Shown here: piece by piece, positions 35,658 through 44,628 of the stretch | Layout of the letters: every line of letters begins with the position of its first letter | How positions within the stretch are numbered: position 1 is the first letter of the stretch | Source: Pedobacter duraquae | GTDB lineage: Bacteria; Bacteroidota; Bacteroidia; Sphingobacteriales; Sphingobacteriaceae | Direction: 5' to 3' | Assembly: GCF_004362245.1 (NCBI RefSeq) | Contig: NZ_SNWM01000008.1 | Span: 60,536 to 124,535, forward strand | Length of the DNA: 64,000 nucleotides | Translations under genes and position numbers: made by a program | The notes under the pieces: generated by a model | Databases searched by the model: none | Told to the model about the DNA's origin: nothing | What the model saw: only the letters and a program-made list of their open reading frames with translations

Positions 35658-37586
35658 CTAAGAAGCTATGGTAGCTGTAGCGCGACTAACGGCTACGGTC
35701 TTAATTGTTTTAATAATGGAGGCGGTATCGTATCCGCATAGCGCCCATAGTTCGGGTTGCTCTCCGTGCTCGATAAATTCATCAGGAATACCTAAACGAA
35801 TAACATCTGCCTTATAATTATGATCGGCCATAAACTCAAGTACTGCTGAGCCCATGCCGCCTTGTAAGGCGCCATCTTCTACAGTAACCACTTTATTATA
35901 GCGTTTAAATACATCGTGAAGCAAGGCTTCATCCAATGGTTTTACAAAACGCATATCGTAATGTGCCGGGTGGATGCCATCGCTGTTTAATTCTTTACAG
36001 GCTTCTACAGCGAAATTTCCTACGTTGCCTATAGTTAAGATAGCGACATCCTCTCCATCGCAGATCTTTCTGCCTTTACCAATTTCAATTGCTTTGAAAG
36101 GACGTTTCCAGTCAACCAGCATTCCATTGCCTCTAGGGTAACGGATAGAAAAAGGGCCCTGATTTTCCAGTTGTGCTGTGTACATCAGATTGCGCAACTC
36201 CTCTTCATTCATAGGGGCTGAAACAACCATATTAGGTATAGAGCGCATATAGGCCAGGTCATAAGCCCCATGGTGTGTTGCACCATCGCTACCAGCAAGT
36301 CCGGCTCTGTCTAAACAAAACACAACATTGAGGTTTTGAATCGCTACATCATGGATTACCTGATCGTAAGCGCGTTGCATAAAACTGGAGTAGATATTAC
36401 AGAAAGGTACAAGCCCTTGTGTAGCCAGTCCGGCAGAAAACGTTACCGCATGCTGTTCAGCAATCCCTACATCGAATGCACGGTTAGGCATTGCTTTCAT
36501 CATGATATTCATAGAAGATCCTGAAGGCATAGCGGGAGTGATGCCCACAATTTTTTGGTTGGTTTCAGCAAGTTCCACCAGGGTATGTCCGAACACATCC
36601 TGATATTTTGGTGGTTGTGGCTTATCTGAAGCTGATTTCTTTATTTCACCAGTTATTTTATCAAATAGTCCGGGGGCATGCCATTTGGTCTGATCTTTCT
36701 CAGCCAGGGCAAAACCTTTACCTTTTACGGTAACACAATGCAAAAGCTTTGGTCCGGGAATATCTTTAAGGTCTTTAAGGATGCTGGCCAGTTTTTTTAC
36801 ATCATGTCCATCAACAGGTCCGAAATATCGGAAATTAAGCGCTTCGAAAAGATTACTTTGTTTAAGCAGGGTACCCTTGATGCTTTTCTCAATTTTCTTA
36901 ACAAACTTATGCGCATTAGGGCCAAGTTCAGAAAGTTTGATGAGCACCTGAGAGATGTCTTCCCTAAAGCGGTTATATGATTTTGAGGTGGTAATGCTTG
37001 CCAGATATTCTTTAAGTGCACCAACATTGGGATCGATAGACATACAGTTGTCATTCAGGATTACCAGGAGGTTGGAATTCTCTATGCCTGCATGGTTGAG
37101 CCCTTCGAAAGCAAGGCCGGCGGTCATGGCGCCATCGCCAATTACGGCAACATGCTGGCGGTCGTTCTCCCCTTTATAATGTGATGCAACAGCCATACCC
37201 AATGCCGCAGAGATAGAGGTGGAAGAATGGCCTACACCAAAAGTGTCGTATTCACTTTCGCTGATTTTTGGAAAGCCACTGATACCGTTAATGATTCTGT
37301 TGGTATGGAACACAGACTTACGTCCGGTAAGGATTTTGTGTCCATAGGCCTGATGGCCAACATCCCATACCAATTTATCATAAGGGGTATTGAGTACGTA
37401 ATGCAGTGCAACTGTTAATTCGACTACACCAAGGCTGGCACCGAAATGCCCGCCGTTAACACTAACTACATCAATGATATACTGACGTAGCTCTTGGCTG
37501 ATTTGCTCCAGGTCATCTTCAGTATAGCGCTTTAAATCAGCGGGATAATTAATGTTTGGCAGCAATGGATGGGTAGATTCTTCCAT
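35658..37586 (-). CDS. dxs: 1-deoxy-D-xylulose-5-phosphate synthase
   Basis: 642 residues, the normal length for DXS. It condenses pyruvate and glyceraldehyde 3-phosphate with thiamine diphosphate, the first step of the MEP isoprenoid pathway. Landmarks are DKLVWDVGHQAYGHKILTGR, the ThDP motif GDGAMTAGLAFEGLNHAG to NDNCMSI, and the transketolase middle domain (DVGIAEQHAVTFSAGLA; DRAGLAGSDGATHHGAYD). Single gene with its own terminator, divergent from glyA across 135 bp. A TACTTTG sequence 24 bp before the ATG may be its -7 box. Confidence 0.97.
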   Translation of the reverse strand: MEESTHPLLPNINYPADLKRYTEDDLEQISQELRQYIIDVVSVNGGHFGASLGVVELTVALHYVLNTPYDKLVWDVGHQAYGHKILTGRKSVFHTNRIINGISGFPKISESEYDTFGVGHSSTSISAALGMAVASHYKGENDRQHVAVIGDGAMTAGLAFEGLNHAGIENSNLLVILNDNCMSIDPNVGALKEYLASITTSKSYNRFREDISQVLIKLSELGPNAHKFVKKIEKSIKGTLLKQSNLFEALNFRYFGPVDGHDVKKLASILKDLKDIPGPKLLHCVTVKGKGFALAEKDQTKWHAPGLFDKITGEIKKSASDKPQPPKYQDVFGHTLVELAETNQKIVGITPAMPSGSSMNIMMKAMPNRAFDVGIAEQHAVTFSAGLATQGLVPFCNIYSSFMQRAYDQVIHDVAIQNLNVVFCLDRAGLAGSDGATHHGAYDLAYMRSIPNMVVSAPMNEEELRNLMYTAQLENQGPFSIRYPRGNGMLVDWKRPFKAIEIGKGRKICDGEDVAILTIGNVGNFAVEACKELNSDGIHPAHYDMRFVKPLDEALLHDVFKRYNKVVTVEDGALQGGMGSAVLEFMADHNYKADVIRLGIPDEFIEHGEQPELWALCGYDTASIIKTIKTVAVSRATATIAS

Positions 37587-37721
37587 GTAGTTTTAGTAGA
37601 ATAGAGATACAAAGTACGGTATTTTGTTTAATATATCCGTCAACTATTTAAGTAATAGCGACATTTTGGTTCGGTAACTAAAGTTTAAAATACTTAATTT
37701 TACAAAAATATACTTCGATAA

Positions 37722-38993
37722 ATGAAACGAGATACATTAATTTTTGATTTGATTGACAGGGAATTAGACCGTCAGGAGAATGGCCTTGAGCTGATTGCTT
37801 CAGAAAACTTTGTGAGTAAGCAGGTTATGGAAGCTGCAGGTTCTGTTCTAACGAATAAATATGCCGAAGGCTTGCCAGGAAAACGTTATTATGGCGGCTG
37901 TCAGGTAGTTGATGAAGTTGAGAATATTGCAATAGAACGTGCCAAAGAATTATTTGGTGCAGCATGGGTAAATGTGCAGCCACATTCTGGTGCGCAGGCC
38001 AATGCAGCGGTGATGCTTGCTGTGATCCAGCCAGGCGATAAGATTTTAGGTTTTGACCTTTCTCACGGTGGTCACCTTACCCACGGGTCTCCTGTAAACT
38101 TTTCTGGTAAATTGTATCAACCTTTCTTTTATGGAGTTAAAAAGGAAGATGGACTGATTGACTATGCAAAACTTGAAGAAGTAGCATTGGCAGAGCGTCC
38201 GAAATTAATTATCTGTGGTGCTTCGGCCTATTCGCGCGAATGGGACTATGCATTTATCAGAAGTGTTGCCGACAAAATTGGCGCATTGGTGCTAGCTGAT
38301 ATTTCTCATCCTGCGGGTATGATTGCGCGCGGCCTTTTAAATAACCCATTGCCGCATTGCCATATCGTGACTACTACAACACACAAAACACTTCGTGGAC
38401 CACGTGGAGGTATGATCATGATGGGACAGGATTTCGAAAATCCTTTCGGATTGAAAACACCTAAAGGTGAAACGCGAATGATGTCGTCGGTATTGGATAT
38501 GGCTGTATTCCCGGGTACTCAGGGTGGTCCGTTGGAACACATCATTGCTGCTAAAGCAATCGCTTTTGGCGAGGCTTTGAGTGACGAATATTTAACGTAT
38601 ATTACACAAGTGAAAGCAAACGCTCAGGCCATGGCCAAGGCTTTTATGGCTAAAGGTTATGGGATTATTTCTGGTGGTACAGATAACCACATGATGCTGA
38701 TTGACTTACGTAATAAGAACATTACAGGTAAGCTGGCTGAGCACGCACTGGAGCAAGCAGATATCACTGTAAACAAAAACATGGTTCCTTTTGATGATAA
38801 ATCTCCTTTTGTAACGTCGGGTATCCGTGTGGGTACTGCCGCGATCACAACAAGAGGATTCAAAGAAACTGAGATGGAGAAAATTGTAGAACTAATAGAT
38901 CGCGTAATTGTAAATGCTGAAGACGAAAGTAACCTGTCTGACGTTAGAACTGCGGTACGCGCGCTTGCTGCTGAATTTCCATTATATAAATAA
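37722..38993 (+). CDS. glyA: Serine hydroxymethyltransferase
   Basis: 423 residues, PLP-dependent. It converts serine and tetrahydrofolate to glycine and methylene-tetrahydrofolate. Landmarks are NKYAEGLPGKRYYGGC, the PLP lysine Lys222 in TTTTHKTLRGPRGG and HPAGMIARG. The protein is standard in length and motifs. Three bases separate its stop from the start of a large hybrid kinase, an unusual partner for a housekeeping gene; no terminator lies between, so the two are probably co-transcribed. Confidence 0.97.
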   Translation: MKRDTLIFDLIDRELDRQENGLELIASENFVSKQVMEAAGSVLTNKYAEGLPGKRYYGGCQVVDEVENIAIERAKELFGAAWVNVQPHSGAQANAAVMLAVIQPGDKILGFDLSHGGHLTHGSPVNFSGKLYQPFFYGVKKEDGLIDYAKLEEVALAERPKLIICGASAYSREWDYAFIRSVADKIGALVLADISHPAGMIARGLLNNPLPHCHIVTTTTHKTLRGPRGGMIMMGQDFENPFGLKTPKGETRMMSSVLDMAVFPGTQGGPLEHIIAAKAIAFGEALSDEYLTYITQVKANAQAMAKAFMAKGYGIISGGTDNHMMLIDLRNKNITGKLAEHALEQADITVNKNMVPFDDKSPFVTSGIRVGTAAITTRGFKETEMEKIVELIDRVIVNAEDESNLSDVRTAVRALAAEFPLYK

Positions 38994-38996
38994 AAT

Positions 38997-41765
38997 ATGA
39001 CAATAGAGACCGGAACAACATTAGCTACTGAAGATGCACGATTGTGCGCCCTGTATGCCTATGAAATTCTGGATACGCCAGCCGAGCCAGGTTTTGATAA
39101 CCTGGCCAGGCTGGCTGCTCATCTTTTTGATGTGCCTTTTGCCTTTGTATCACTGATCGATAAGCATCGCTTATGGTTTAAAGCTGTTGTTGGCGGACCA
39201 GTTAGGGAAACCCCACGTGAGACTTCTTTTGACGAGTATGCCATGCTGCAGCCAGGTGTTACTGAATTCCCTGATGCGCTGCTCGATCCGCGTTTTGTTG
39301 ATAACCCACTGATCTGTAAAGAACCTGGCGTACGTTTTTACGCAGGCGCTCCATTAATAGATGAAGATGGGTTCGTACTCGGAACTTTATGTATCCTGGA
39401 TACCAAACCGCGTACACTTTCCGAAAAAGAACGGGAGATGTTGCAAACATTGGCGGGTGAGGTGTTGCTGCATCTTACGATACGAAAGAAAAGTCTGCAG
39501 CTGGAAACAAAAACCAAGCACTTTGATGAGCTGCTCAATATCTCCGCGGTATCTCCGGAGATTCATTGTGTGCTTGATTTTGCCGGAAAAATCCTGTTTA
39601 TCAATGAAGCTGTAACAGCAGTGTTAGAATATACTGTTGATGAGGCTGTTGGTATGCGGATGTGGGAAGTTTGCTTCCCCGAAGATGTACCAAGACTGAT
39701 TGCTGCAATTGAAGATGGCTTGCGGAATAAACGCAAGGAGTTTAAGATAGAGTTCCGCATTGTAAGCAAAAGCGGTATTGTGCGCTGGCTAAGCTGGAGC
39801 ATGGTAACAAAAAATGAACGTTGGTTTACGTACGGGCGGGATATTACTGAGAATAAAAGGGTAGAAAATGAGTTGATGCAGCTGTCTTTTGTAGCCAGCA
39901 AAATCAACAACGGTGTGGTAATCAACGATGCCAATAATCATGTAACCTGGGTTAATGATGCCTTTGAAAAGATTACAGGTTTTAATCTGGAGGATTTAAA
40001 AGGCCAAAGGTTAGGTGATCTGATTGCTGGGCCCAAAACTGATACTAAGCTGATTAATCAGGCTCGGGAATTGATCAAGCAAAACCAATCCTTTACCGTC
40101 GATATCCTTGCCTACAGAAAAGATAAACAACCGATCTGGCTTTCTGTATACAACACGATTGTGTTGGATGATGCGGGTAAGGTAGATATGGAGGTTGAGA
40201 TCATTATTGATATTACCGATAAAAAAGAAGCGGAAGAAGAATTACAAGTGCTATCATTGGTGGCAAGTAAAACAAATACCGGGGTTAACATTACTGATAA
40301 ACAAGGTAACACGACCTGGGTGAATCAAAGTCTGGAGAAGCTCACAGGTTATAGTCTGGACGATATTCAGGGCAAGTTGCTTGGTGATGTGCTGTCGGAT
40401 AATCCTGCCGACAGGGAGTTGATTGAGCTATCACGCAATCGCTCCTTAAATAAGGAGTCGTATTCTATAGAAGTCCAGGCGACAAAGAAAGATGGAACAC
40501 CAATCTGGCTTTCTGTTGCGAATACACCGGTACTGAATGTAGATGGAGAAGTTGATCGGCAGATCGACCTGATCACCGATATCACCCAGCGCAAACAGGT
40601 GGAGCGGGAAATGTTTGATGCGAAGGAGCAGGCTTTGCAGCTGAGCGACGCGAAGGAAATGTTCCTTTCTGTAATGAGCCATGAGATCCGTACCCCACTA
40701 AATGCGGTGATTGGGATGACGCACCTTTTGCTGGAAAATGATCCTAAGCCCTCACAGGTGGAGGATTTGAATATATTGAAGTTCTCTGGTGAGAACCTGT
40801 TACATATTATTAACGATATCCTGGACTTTACGAAAATAGAGACTGGAAATCTGGAGCTCGAAGCAATCCCATTTAGTCCGAGGGTACTGGCAACGGATAT
40901 CATCAATTCCTTGCAGGTTAATGTAAGTAAGAATAACAATGTGTTGTCATTGGTATTTGACGATCAGATTCCTGAAATGATCGTAGGTGATAAAACCCGT
41001 TTGTATCAGATTTTGATGAACTTGCTAGGGAATGCATTAAAGTTTACAGATAAGGGTAAGGTGGAGTTGATTCTCGAACTGGCACAAGAAGATGACAAAC
41101 AGATAGGGATTATATTTCATGTTAAGGATACCGGAATCGGGATTCCGGAAGATAAACAATCTTATATTTTTGAGACCTTTACACAGGCTAAAACCGATAT
41201 TTCCAGAAAATACGGAGGTACAGGATTGGGGTTGGCCATTACCAAGAAGCTGTTACAGCTTTATAAGTCGGATATCCAGGTACACAGCGTAGAAGGAAAA
41301 GGAACTACTTTTTCATTCCCGATCAGCTTCCTGAAGCTTTCTGAGGAGCAGCTCCAGAGTAGAGCGGGTAACGCAAGAACTACCTTTAACGGGAAGAAAA
41401 TCCTTGTTGTAGACGACAATGAAATCAATATATTGATTGCACGACGTATTTTAGGTAAGTGGGACCTGGAAATTGATGCTGCATCTAATGGGCATGAGGC
41501 AATTAATAAAATTACTACGGTAAACTACGACCTGGTATTTATGGATATCAAGATGCCGGGCATCGATGGTTTTGAAACGACAATCATTATCAGAGAACTG
41601 GACGGTAATTACTACAAAAATCTACCCATCATTGCACTTACAGCGTCTACCCTGCATAACGACTTCGATAAGTTTGAATCGAGTGGCATGAACGGGCATT
41701 TGCTTAAGCCATTTAATCCAGAAGAGATTAAGAAGGTATTGGTTGCTTTTCTTTCCGAAAAGTAA
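38997..41765 (+). CDS. GAF-triple PAS hybrid histidine kinase
   Basis: 922 residues, no membrane segment. N-terminal GAF (about 10-165, beginning EDARLCALYAYEILDTP), three PAS domains (about 170-290, 295-415, 418-540; the last two nearly repeat each other, with ASKxNxGVxIxD), phospho-acceptor His562 in VMSHEIRTPLNAVIGM, ATPase motifs NLLGNALKFTD, DTGIGIP and GTGLGLAIT, then a receiver with Asp850 (LVFMDIKMPGIDG). A DNA-binding partner is not adjacent. It probably depends on the glyA promoter. The GAF is akin to that of the kinase at 23615. Confidence 0.9.
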   Translation: MTIETGTTLATEDARLCALYAYEILDTPAEPGFDNLARLAAHLFDVPFAFVSLIDKHRLWFKAVVGGPVRETPRETSFDEYAMLQPGVTEFPDALLDPRFVDNPLICKEPGVRFYAGAPLIDEDGFVLGTLCILDTKPRTLSEKEREMLQTLAGEVLLHLTIRKKSLQLETKTKHFDELLNISAVSPEIHCVLDFAGKILFINEAVTAVLEYTVDEAVGMRMWEVCFPEDVPRLIAAIEDGLRNKRKEFKIEFRIVSKSGIVRWLSWSMVTKNERWFTYGRDITENKRVENELMQLSFVASKINNGVVINDANNHVTWVNDAFEKITGFNLEDLKGQRLGDLIAGPKTDTKLINQARELIKQNQSFTVDILAYRKDKQPIWLSVYNTIVLDDAGKVDMEVEIIIDITDKKEAEEELQVLSLVASKTNTGVNITDKQGNTTWVNQSLEKLTGYSLDDIQGKLLGDVLSDNPADRELIELSRNRSLNKESYSIEVQATKKDGTPIWLSVANTPVLNVDGEVDRQIDLITDITQRKQVEREMFDAKEQALQLSDAKEMFLSVMSHEIRTPLNAVIGMTHLLLENDPKPSQVEDLNILKFSGENLLHIINDILDFTKIETGNLELEAIPFSPRVLATDIINSLQVNVSKNNNVLSLVFDDQIPEMIVGDKTRLYQILMNLLGNALKFTDKGKVELILELAQEDDKQIGIIFHVKDTGIGIPEDKQSYIFETFTQAKTDISRKYGGTGLGLAITKKLLQLYKSDIQVHSVEGKGTTFSFPISFLKLSEEQLQSRAGNARTTFNGKKILVVDDNEINILIARRILGKWDLEIDAASNGHEAINKITTVNYDLVFMDIKMPGIDGFETTIIIRELDGNYYKNLPIIALTASTLHNDFDKFESSGMNGHLLKPFNPEEIKKVLVAFLSEK

Positions 41766-41801
41766 TAACGGCAAAAGAAAATAAATAAATTTTAGTAAAA
41801 A

Positions 41802-41833
41802 GTTGGTATTATGCCAACATTGTGTTACCTTTG
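41802..41833 (+). promoter_or_regulatory. higBA promoter with palindromic operator
   Basis: The -7 box TACCTTTG (41826-41833) is a perfect match and TTG at 41803-41805 lies 20 bp upstream. The near-palindrome GTTGG-TATTATG-CCAAC (41802-41818) covers the -33 side. HigA-type antitoxins usually repress their own promoter, so this is the likely operator. The leader would be about 85 nt. Confidence 0.6.
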
Positions 41834-41924
41834 GAAGGTGATAGGAAAATAATCTTGTTTAGGTTGTTCAGAATATATACAATAGCAGCGTGGATTTACC
41901 ATAACGATTATTGAAAATCAGCAC

Positions 41925-42218
41925 ATGGAAATTATTGGTTTACGCAGGCTGGATGTATTCGGTATTAAACATGCTGATGCACGTAAGAGTTTGAGCACCT
42001 GGGTTGGTGTTGTCGAGATTGCCGCATGGACAAGAAGTGTTGATGTAATCATTGATTTTCCCCATGCAAAAATCATCAAGGGCAACAGGGCAAGGTTCAA
42101 GATCACCGGAAACAAATACCGCCTAATCGTCGAGGTGGATTATGACGACGAAATTGTTGAGGTCCGGTTTGTAGGGACGCATGCTGAATATGATCGTATT
42201 GATGCTCAGCAAATTTAA
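41925..42218 (+). CDS. higB: HigB-family toxin, mRNA interferase
   Basis: 97 residues of the HigB group in the RelE superfamily: LRRLDVFGIKHADARKSLSTW at the head, a basic strand KGNRARFKITGNKYRLIVEV and the end VRFVGTHAEYDRID. Such toxins cut mRNA on the ribosome when the antitoxin is lost. Toxin-first order with an HTH antitoxin behind is typical of higBA. The reading frame is intact with the usual basic residues, so it may be active. The antitoxin start lies 11 bp after its stop. Confidence 0.87.
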   Translation: MEIIGLRRLDVFGIKHADARKSLSTWVGVVEIAAWTRSVDVIIDFPHAKIIKGNRARFKITGNKYRLIVEVDYDDEIVEVRFVGTHAEYDRIDAQQI

Positions 42219-42228
42219 TCATGTTTAT

Positions 42229-42633
42229 ATGGGAAATACAAAACACCAATGGTTCCTGATTGAGAATGAAGCGGAGTATGAAAATGCAATGGCACGTTAC
42301 GCTGAGGTTAAACACGCTGTTAAAGGAACTGAAGATCACAGGGAAAAAATGCTGCTTGTTCATTTGATCTCAACATATGAAAAAGCAACAAGCACACTTC
42401 CTGAAGTTGATCCTATAACGTTTATTAAAATCAGGATGTCTGATTTTGGCTATAAATCAGCAGACCTTGCTAAGCTATACGGTGATAAGGGTACAGTAAG
42501 CAAAGTGCTTAACTACAAGCAATCTTTATCGATTACTATGATTCGTAAATTTAGTATGCTACTAAATATTCCGGTTGAATCTTTAATTAAAGAATACAGC
42601 CTTAAAGATATTCAACAGCCAGATCAGGCATAA
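42229..42633 (+). CDS. higA: HigA-like antitoxin with XRE-type HTH
   Basis: 134 residues. An N-terminal helical part (NEAEYENAMARYAEV) binds toxin in related proteins. The C-terminal HTH reads YKSADLAKLYGDKGTVSKVLNYKQSLSITMIRKF. The frame is open to 42181 inside higB, but MGNTKHQW at 42229 gives the family length. It should neutralise HigB and repress at the palindrome upstream. Confidence 0.82.
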   Translation: MGNTKHQWFLIENEAEYENAMARYAEVKHAVKGTEDHREKMLLVHLISTYEKATSTLPEVDPITFIKIRMSDFGYKSADLAKLYGDKGTVSKVLNYKQSLSITMIRKFSMLLNIPVESLIKEYSLKDIQQPDQA

Positions 42634-42670
42634 AAGTAAAGGGCCGATATTTTGGAAATATCGACCCCTA
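42634..42670. terminator. Hairpin between convergent higA and comF
   Basis: GGGcCGATATTT (42641-42652) pairs with AAATATCGaCCC (42656-42667), one mismatch, 3-nt loop. The T-rich side is on the minus strand (TTTACTTTTA), so it mainly suits the comF-side transcript, though it may serve both. Confidence 0.6.
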
Positions 42671-42794
42671 CCATCTAAATTAACGCTCTCGGTAATATAA
42701 ACGCGTCTGGTATGCGTTTGTTATAAAAGAATTTTAAGTTTTATGTAATGTGCTTAAAACGAGCAAAATAAATTTAAAATTATTTGTATAGCTT

Positions 42795-43493
42795 TTAATC
42801 GGAGAAGCCAATTGCTGCGATACTGATGCTTTTGGCGCTTTCTTCTAAAAGAAGCAATGCGCAGGCTTCAAGCGTAGCGCCGGTTGTTATTACATCATCG
42901 ACAAGTAATACGTGTGCATTTGATAACAATTGCAGGTTCTTTATGCTAAAGGCATCCTTAAGGTTTTGCGAGCGTTCGAACCGCCCCTTGCGGGTTTGGC
43001 TACCCGTATTTTTATGCTTGATCTGGATATCATGGTACACAGGTATTTTTAAAACGGATGCAATACCGTCGGCAATATATGTGCATTGGTTGTAACTCCG
43101 TTTTCTTTGTTTTGCCGGATGTAAAGGGACAGGTATGATGAGGTCTGGTATTGAAAATGCCACGTTCTGGATCAGACGGGCGCCGATCAATTCTCCAAGT
43201 TGAATGCCCAATCCAGTTTGGCCTTTGTATTTAAGGTGATGAACGAGTTGCTGTACGCTGCCTCCTTTTTTGAAATGCAGCATTGCCATGGCAGAGTATA
43301 TTGGAACACGTCCCCAAAACTGCCTCGCCACCCGGTTGTCCTGATAAATGTGGTAATCTGTATAGGGTAAATTTTGCAGACAATGTAAACAGATGTGTCG
43401 TTCTGTCTTAATCAGTGGCGTACTGCAGGCCGAACAGAGCCTCGGAAATAGGAGACTAAGTAGGTTGGATGCGAGACTTTTGAGGATATACAT
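42795..43493 (-). CDS. comFC: ComF-family phosphoribosyltransferase-like protein
   Basis: 232 residues. The N-terminal double zinc ribbon is CSACSTPLIKTERHICLHCL. The phosphoribosyltransferase domain carries IIPVPLHPAKQRKRSYNQ and the PRPP motif VLLVDDVITTGATLEACALL. ComFC homologues act in natural transformation in other bacteria; the Bacteroidota members are poorly characterised. The start ATG is the first base of the right arm of a perfect 10-bp hairpin. It lies 37 bp after rlmN on the same strand and is probably co-transcribed with it. Confidence 0.88.
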   Translation of the reverse strand: MYILKSLASNLLSLLFPRLCSACSTPLIKTERHICLHCLQNLPYTDYHIYQDNRVARQFWGRVPIYSAMAMLHFKKGGSVQQLVHHLKYKGQTGLGIQLGELIGARLIQNVAFSIPDLIIPVPLHPAKQRKRSYNQCTYIADGIASVLKIPVYHDIQIKHKNTGSQTRKGRFERSQNLKDAFSIKNLQLLSNAHVLLVDDVITTGATLEACALLLLEESAKSISIAAIGFSD

Positions 43494-43509
43494 CTGCTAA
43501 TGTATATCC
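43484..43509 (-). promoter_or_regulatory. Hairpin covering the comF start codon
   Basis: On the minus strand GGATATACAT, a 6-nt loop TAGCAG, then ATGTATATCC: perfect 10-bp arms, with the comF ATG opening the right arm. In mRNA the start codon would be paired. No T tract follows, so it is not a terminator. Confidence 0.6.
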
Positions 43510-43530
43510 GGACGGCCAAATAGTGGTTAT

Positions 43531-44598
43531 TTAATTTACCGAAGTGTCGCTTTCGCCTTCTTTCACAGCGAGCTGTCCACAGGCAGCATCGATATCTTTG
43601 CCTCTGCTCCGTCGGATATTGGTATTTACTCCCTGGCTTTTCAAATATTTTGAGAAAGCATCGATCTTATCGCCTTCGGCATTGATGAAGTCTGCAAACT
43701 GGATTGGATTGTACTCAATCAGGTTCACTTTGCATGGAACGTGTTTACAGAACTTTGCGAGCTCCATCGCATCTTCAATTTCATCATTGAAATTATTGAA
43801 GACGATATACTCGTAGGTAACCGGATTTTTTGTTTTGGAGAAATAATACTTCAATGCCTCCGCAAGAGCTTTTAATGAATTATGCTCAGTGATTGGCATG
43901 ATCTCATTCCGCTTCTTGTCGTTAGCAGCATGCAGTGAAAGTGCCAGATTAAACTTTACGCCATCATCTCCAAGTTTTTTGATCATCTTCGCAATACCTG
44001 CGGTAGATACCGTAATTCTTTTTGAGGCCATGTTTAGTCCATCAGGAGCGGTAAGGCGCTCGATAGACTTCAGTACGTTGGCATAGTTGAGCAGGGGTTC
44101 TCCCATACCCATGTATACTATATTTGTTAAGGGGGCGTTGTAGTTTTTCTTCGCCTGCTGATCGATCAACACTACCTGATCATAAATCTCATCAGCATTG
44201 AGGTTTCGCTTGCGATCCATATATCCGGTAGCACAGAACTTGCAGGTTAAACTGCAGCCCACCTGCGAACTCACACAGGCAGTCATCCGTTCTTCCATTG
44301 GAATCAGCACACCTTCAACGATGTTGCCATCATAAAGCCTGAAGGCATTTTTGATGGTATGGTCGTTACTGAATTGGGAATTGTTTACCTCAACAACATT
44401 GATGGCAAAGTGCTCATCAAGTTTCTTTCTAAGGTCCTTAGAAAGGTTGCTCATTTCGTCAAAGTTACGGGCAGATTTTTCCCATAGCCATTGATACACT
44501 TGCTTTGCCCGGTAAGCGGGTTCCTGCATAGTGCTGAAGTGCTGCTGCAATTGCGCTAAATCCAGCGCGCGAATATCTGTTTTCTTAGTGGAAACCAT
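43531..44598 (-). CDS. rlmN: 23S rRNA (adenine-2503-C2)-methyltransferase
   Basis: 355 residues, radical SAM enzyme that methylates A2503 of 23S rRNA (and A37 of some tRNAs). The cluster cysteines are Cys115, Cys119 and Cys122 in GCSLTCKFCATGY. The catalytic C-terminal Cys is in DIDAACGQL. The motifs GMGEPLLNY and STAGI are present. A perfect TACCTTTG box ends seven bases before the ATG, which suggests a leaderless or nearly leaderless mRNA. It is flanked by the pseudouridine synthase and comF, all on the minus strand. Confidence 0.96.
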   Translation of the reverse strand: MVSTKKTDIRALDLAQLQQHFSTMQEPAYRAKQVYQWLWEKSARNFDEMSNLSKDLRKKLDEHFAINVVEVNNSQFSNDHTIKNAFRLYDGNIVEGVLIPMEERMTACVSSQVGCSLTCKFCATGYMDRKRNLNADEIYDQVVLIDQQAKKNYNAPLTNIVYMGMGEPLLNYANVLKSIERLTAPDGLNMASKRITVSTAGIAKMIKKLGDDGVKFNLALSLHAANDKKRNEIMPITEHNSLKALAEALKYYFSKTKNPVTYEYIVFNNFNDEIEDAMELAKFCKHVPCKVNLIEYNPIQFADFINAEGDKIDAFSKYLKSQGVNTNIRRSRGKDIDAACGQLAVKEGESDTSVN

Positions 44599-44605
44599 TA
44601 GGCTA

Positions 44606-44613
44606 CAAAGGTA
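44606..44613 (-). promoter_or_regulatory. -7 box just before rlmN
   Basis: TACCTTTG on the minus strand matches TAnnTTTG fully; no TTG is seen at the -33 spacing. The expected transcription start would fall within a few bases of the ATG at 44598. Confidence 0.45.
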
Positions 44614-44628
44614 ACCAAAATTTTAATG

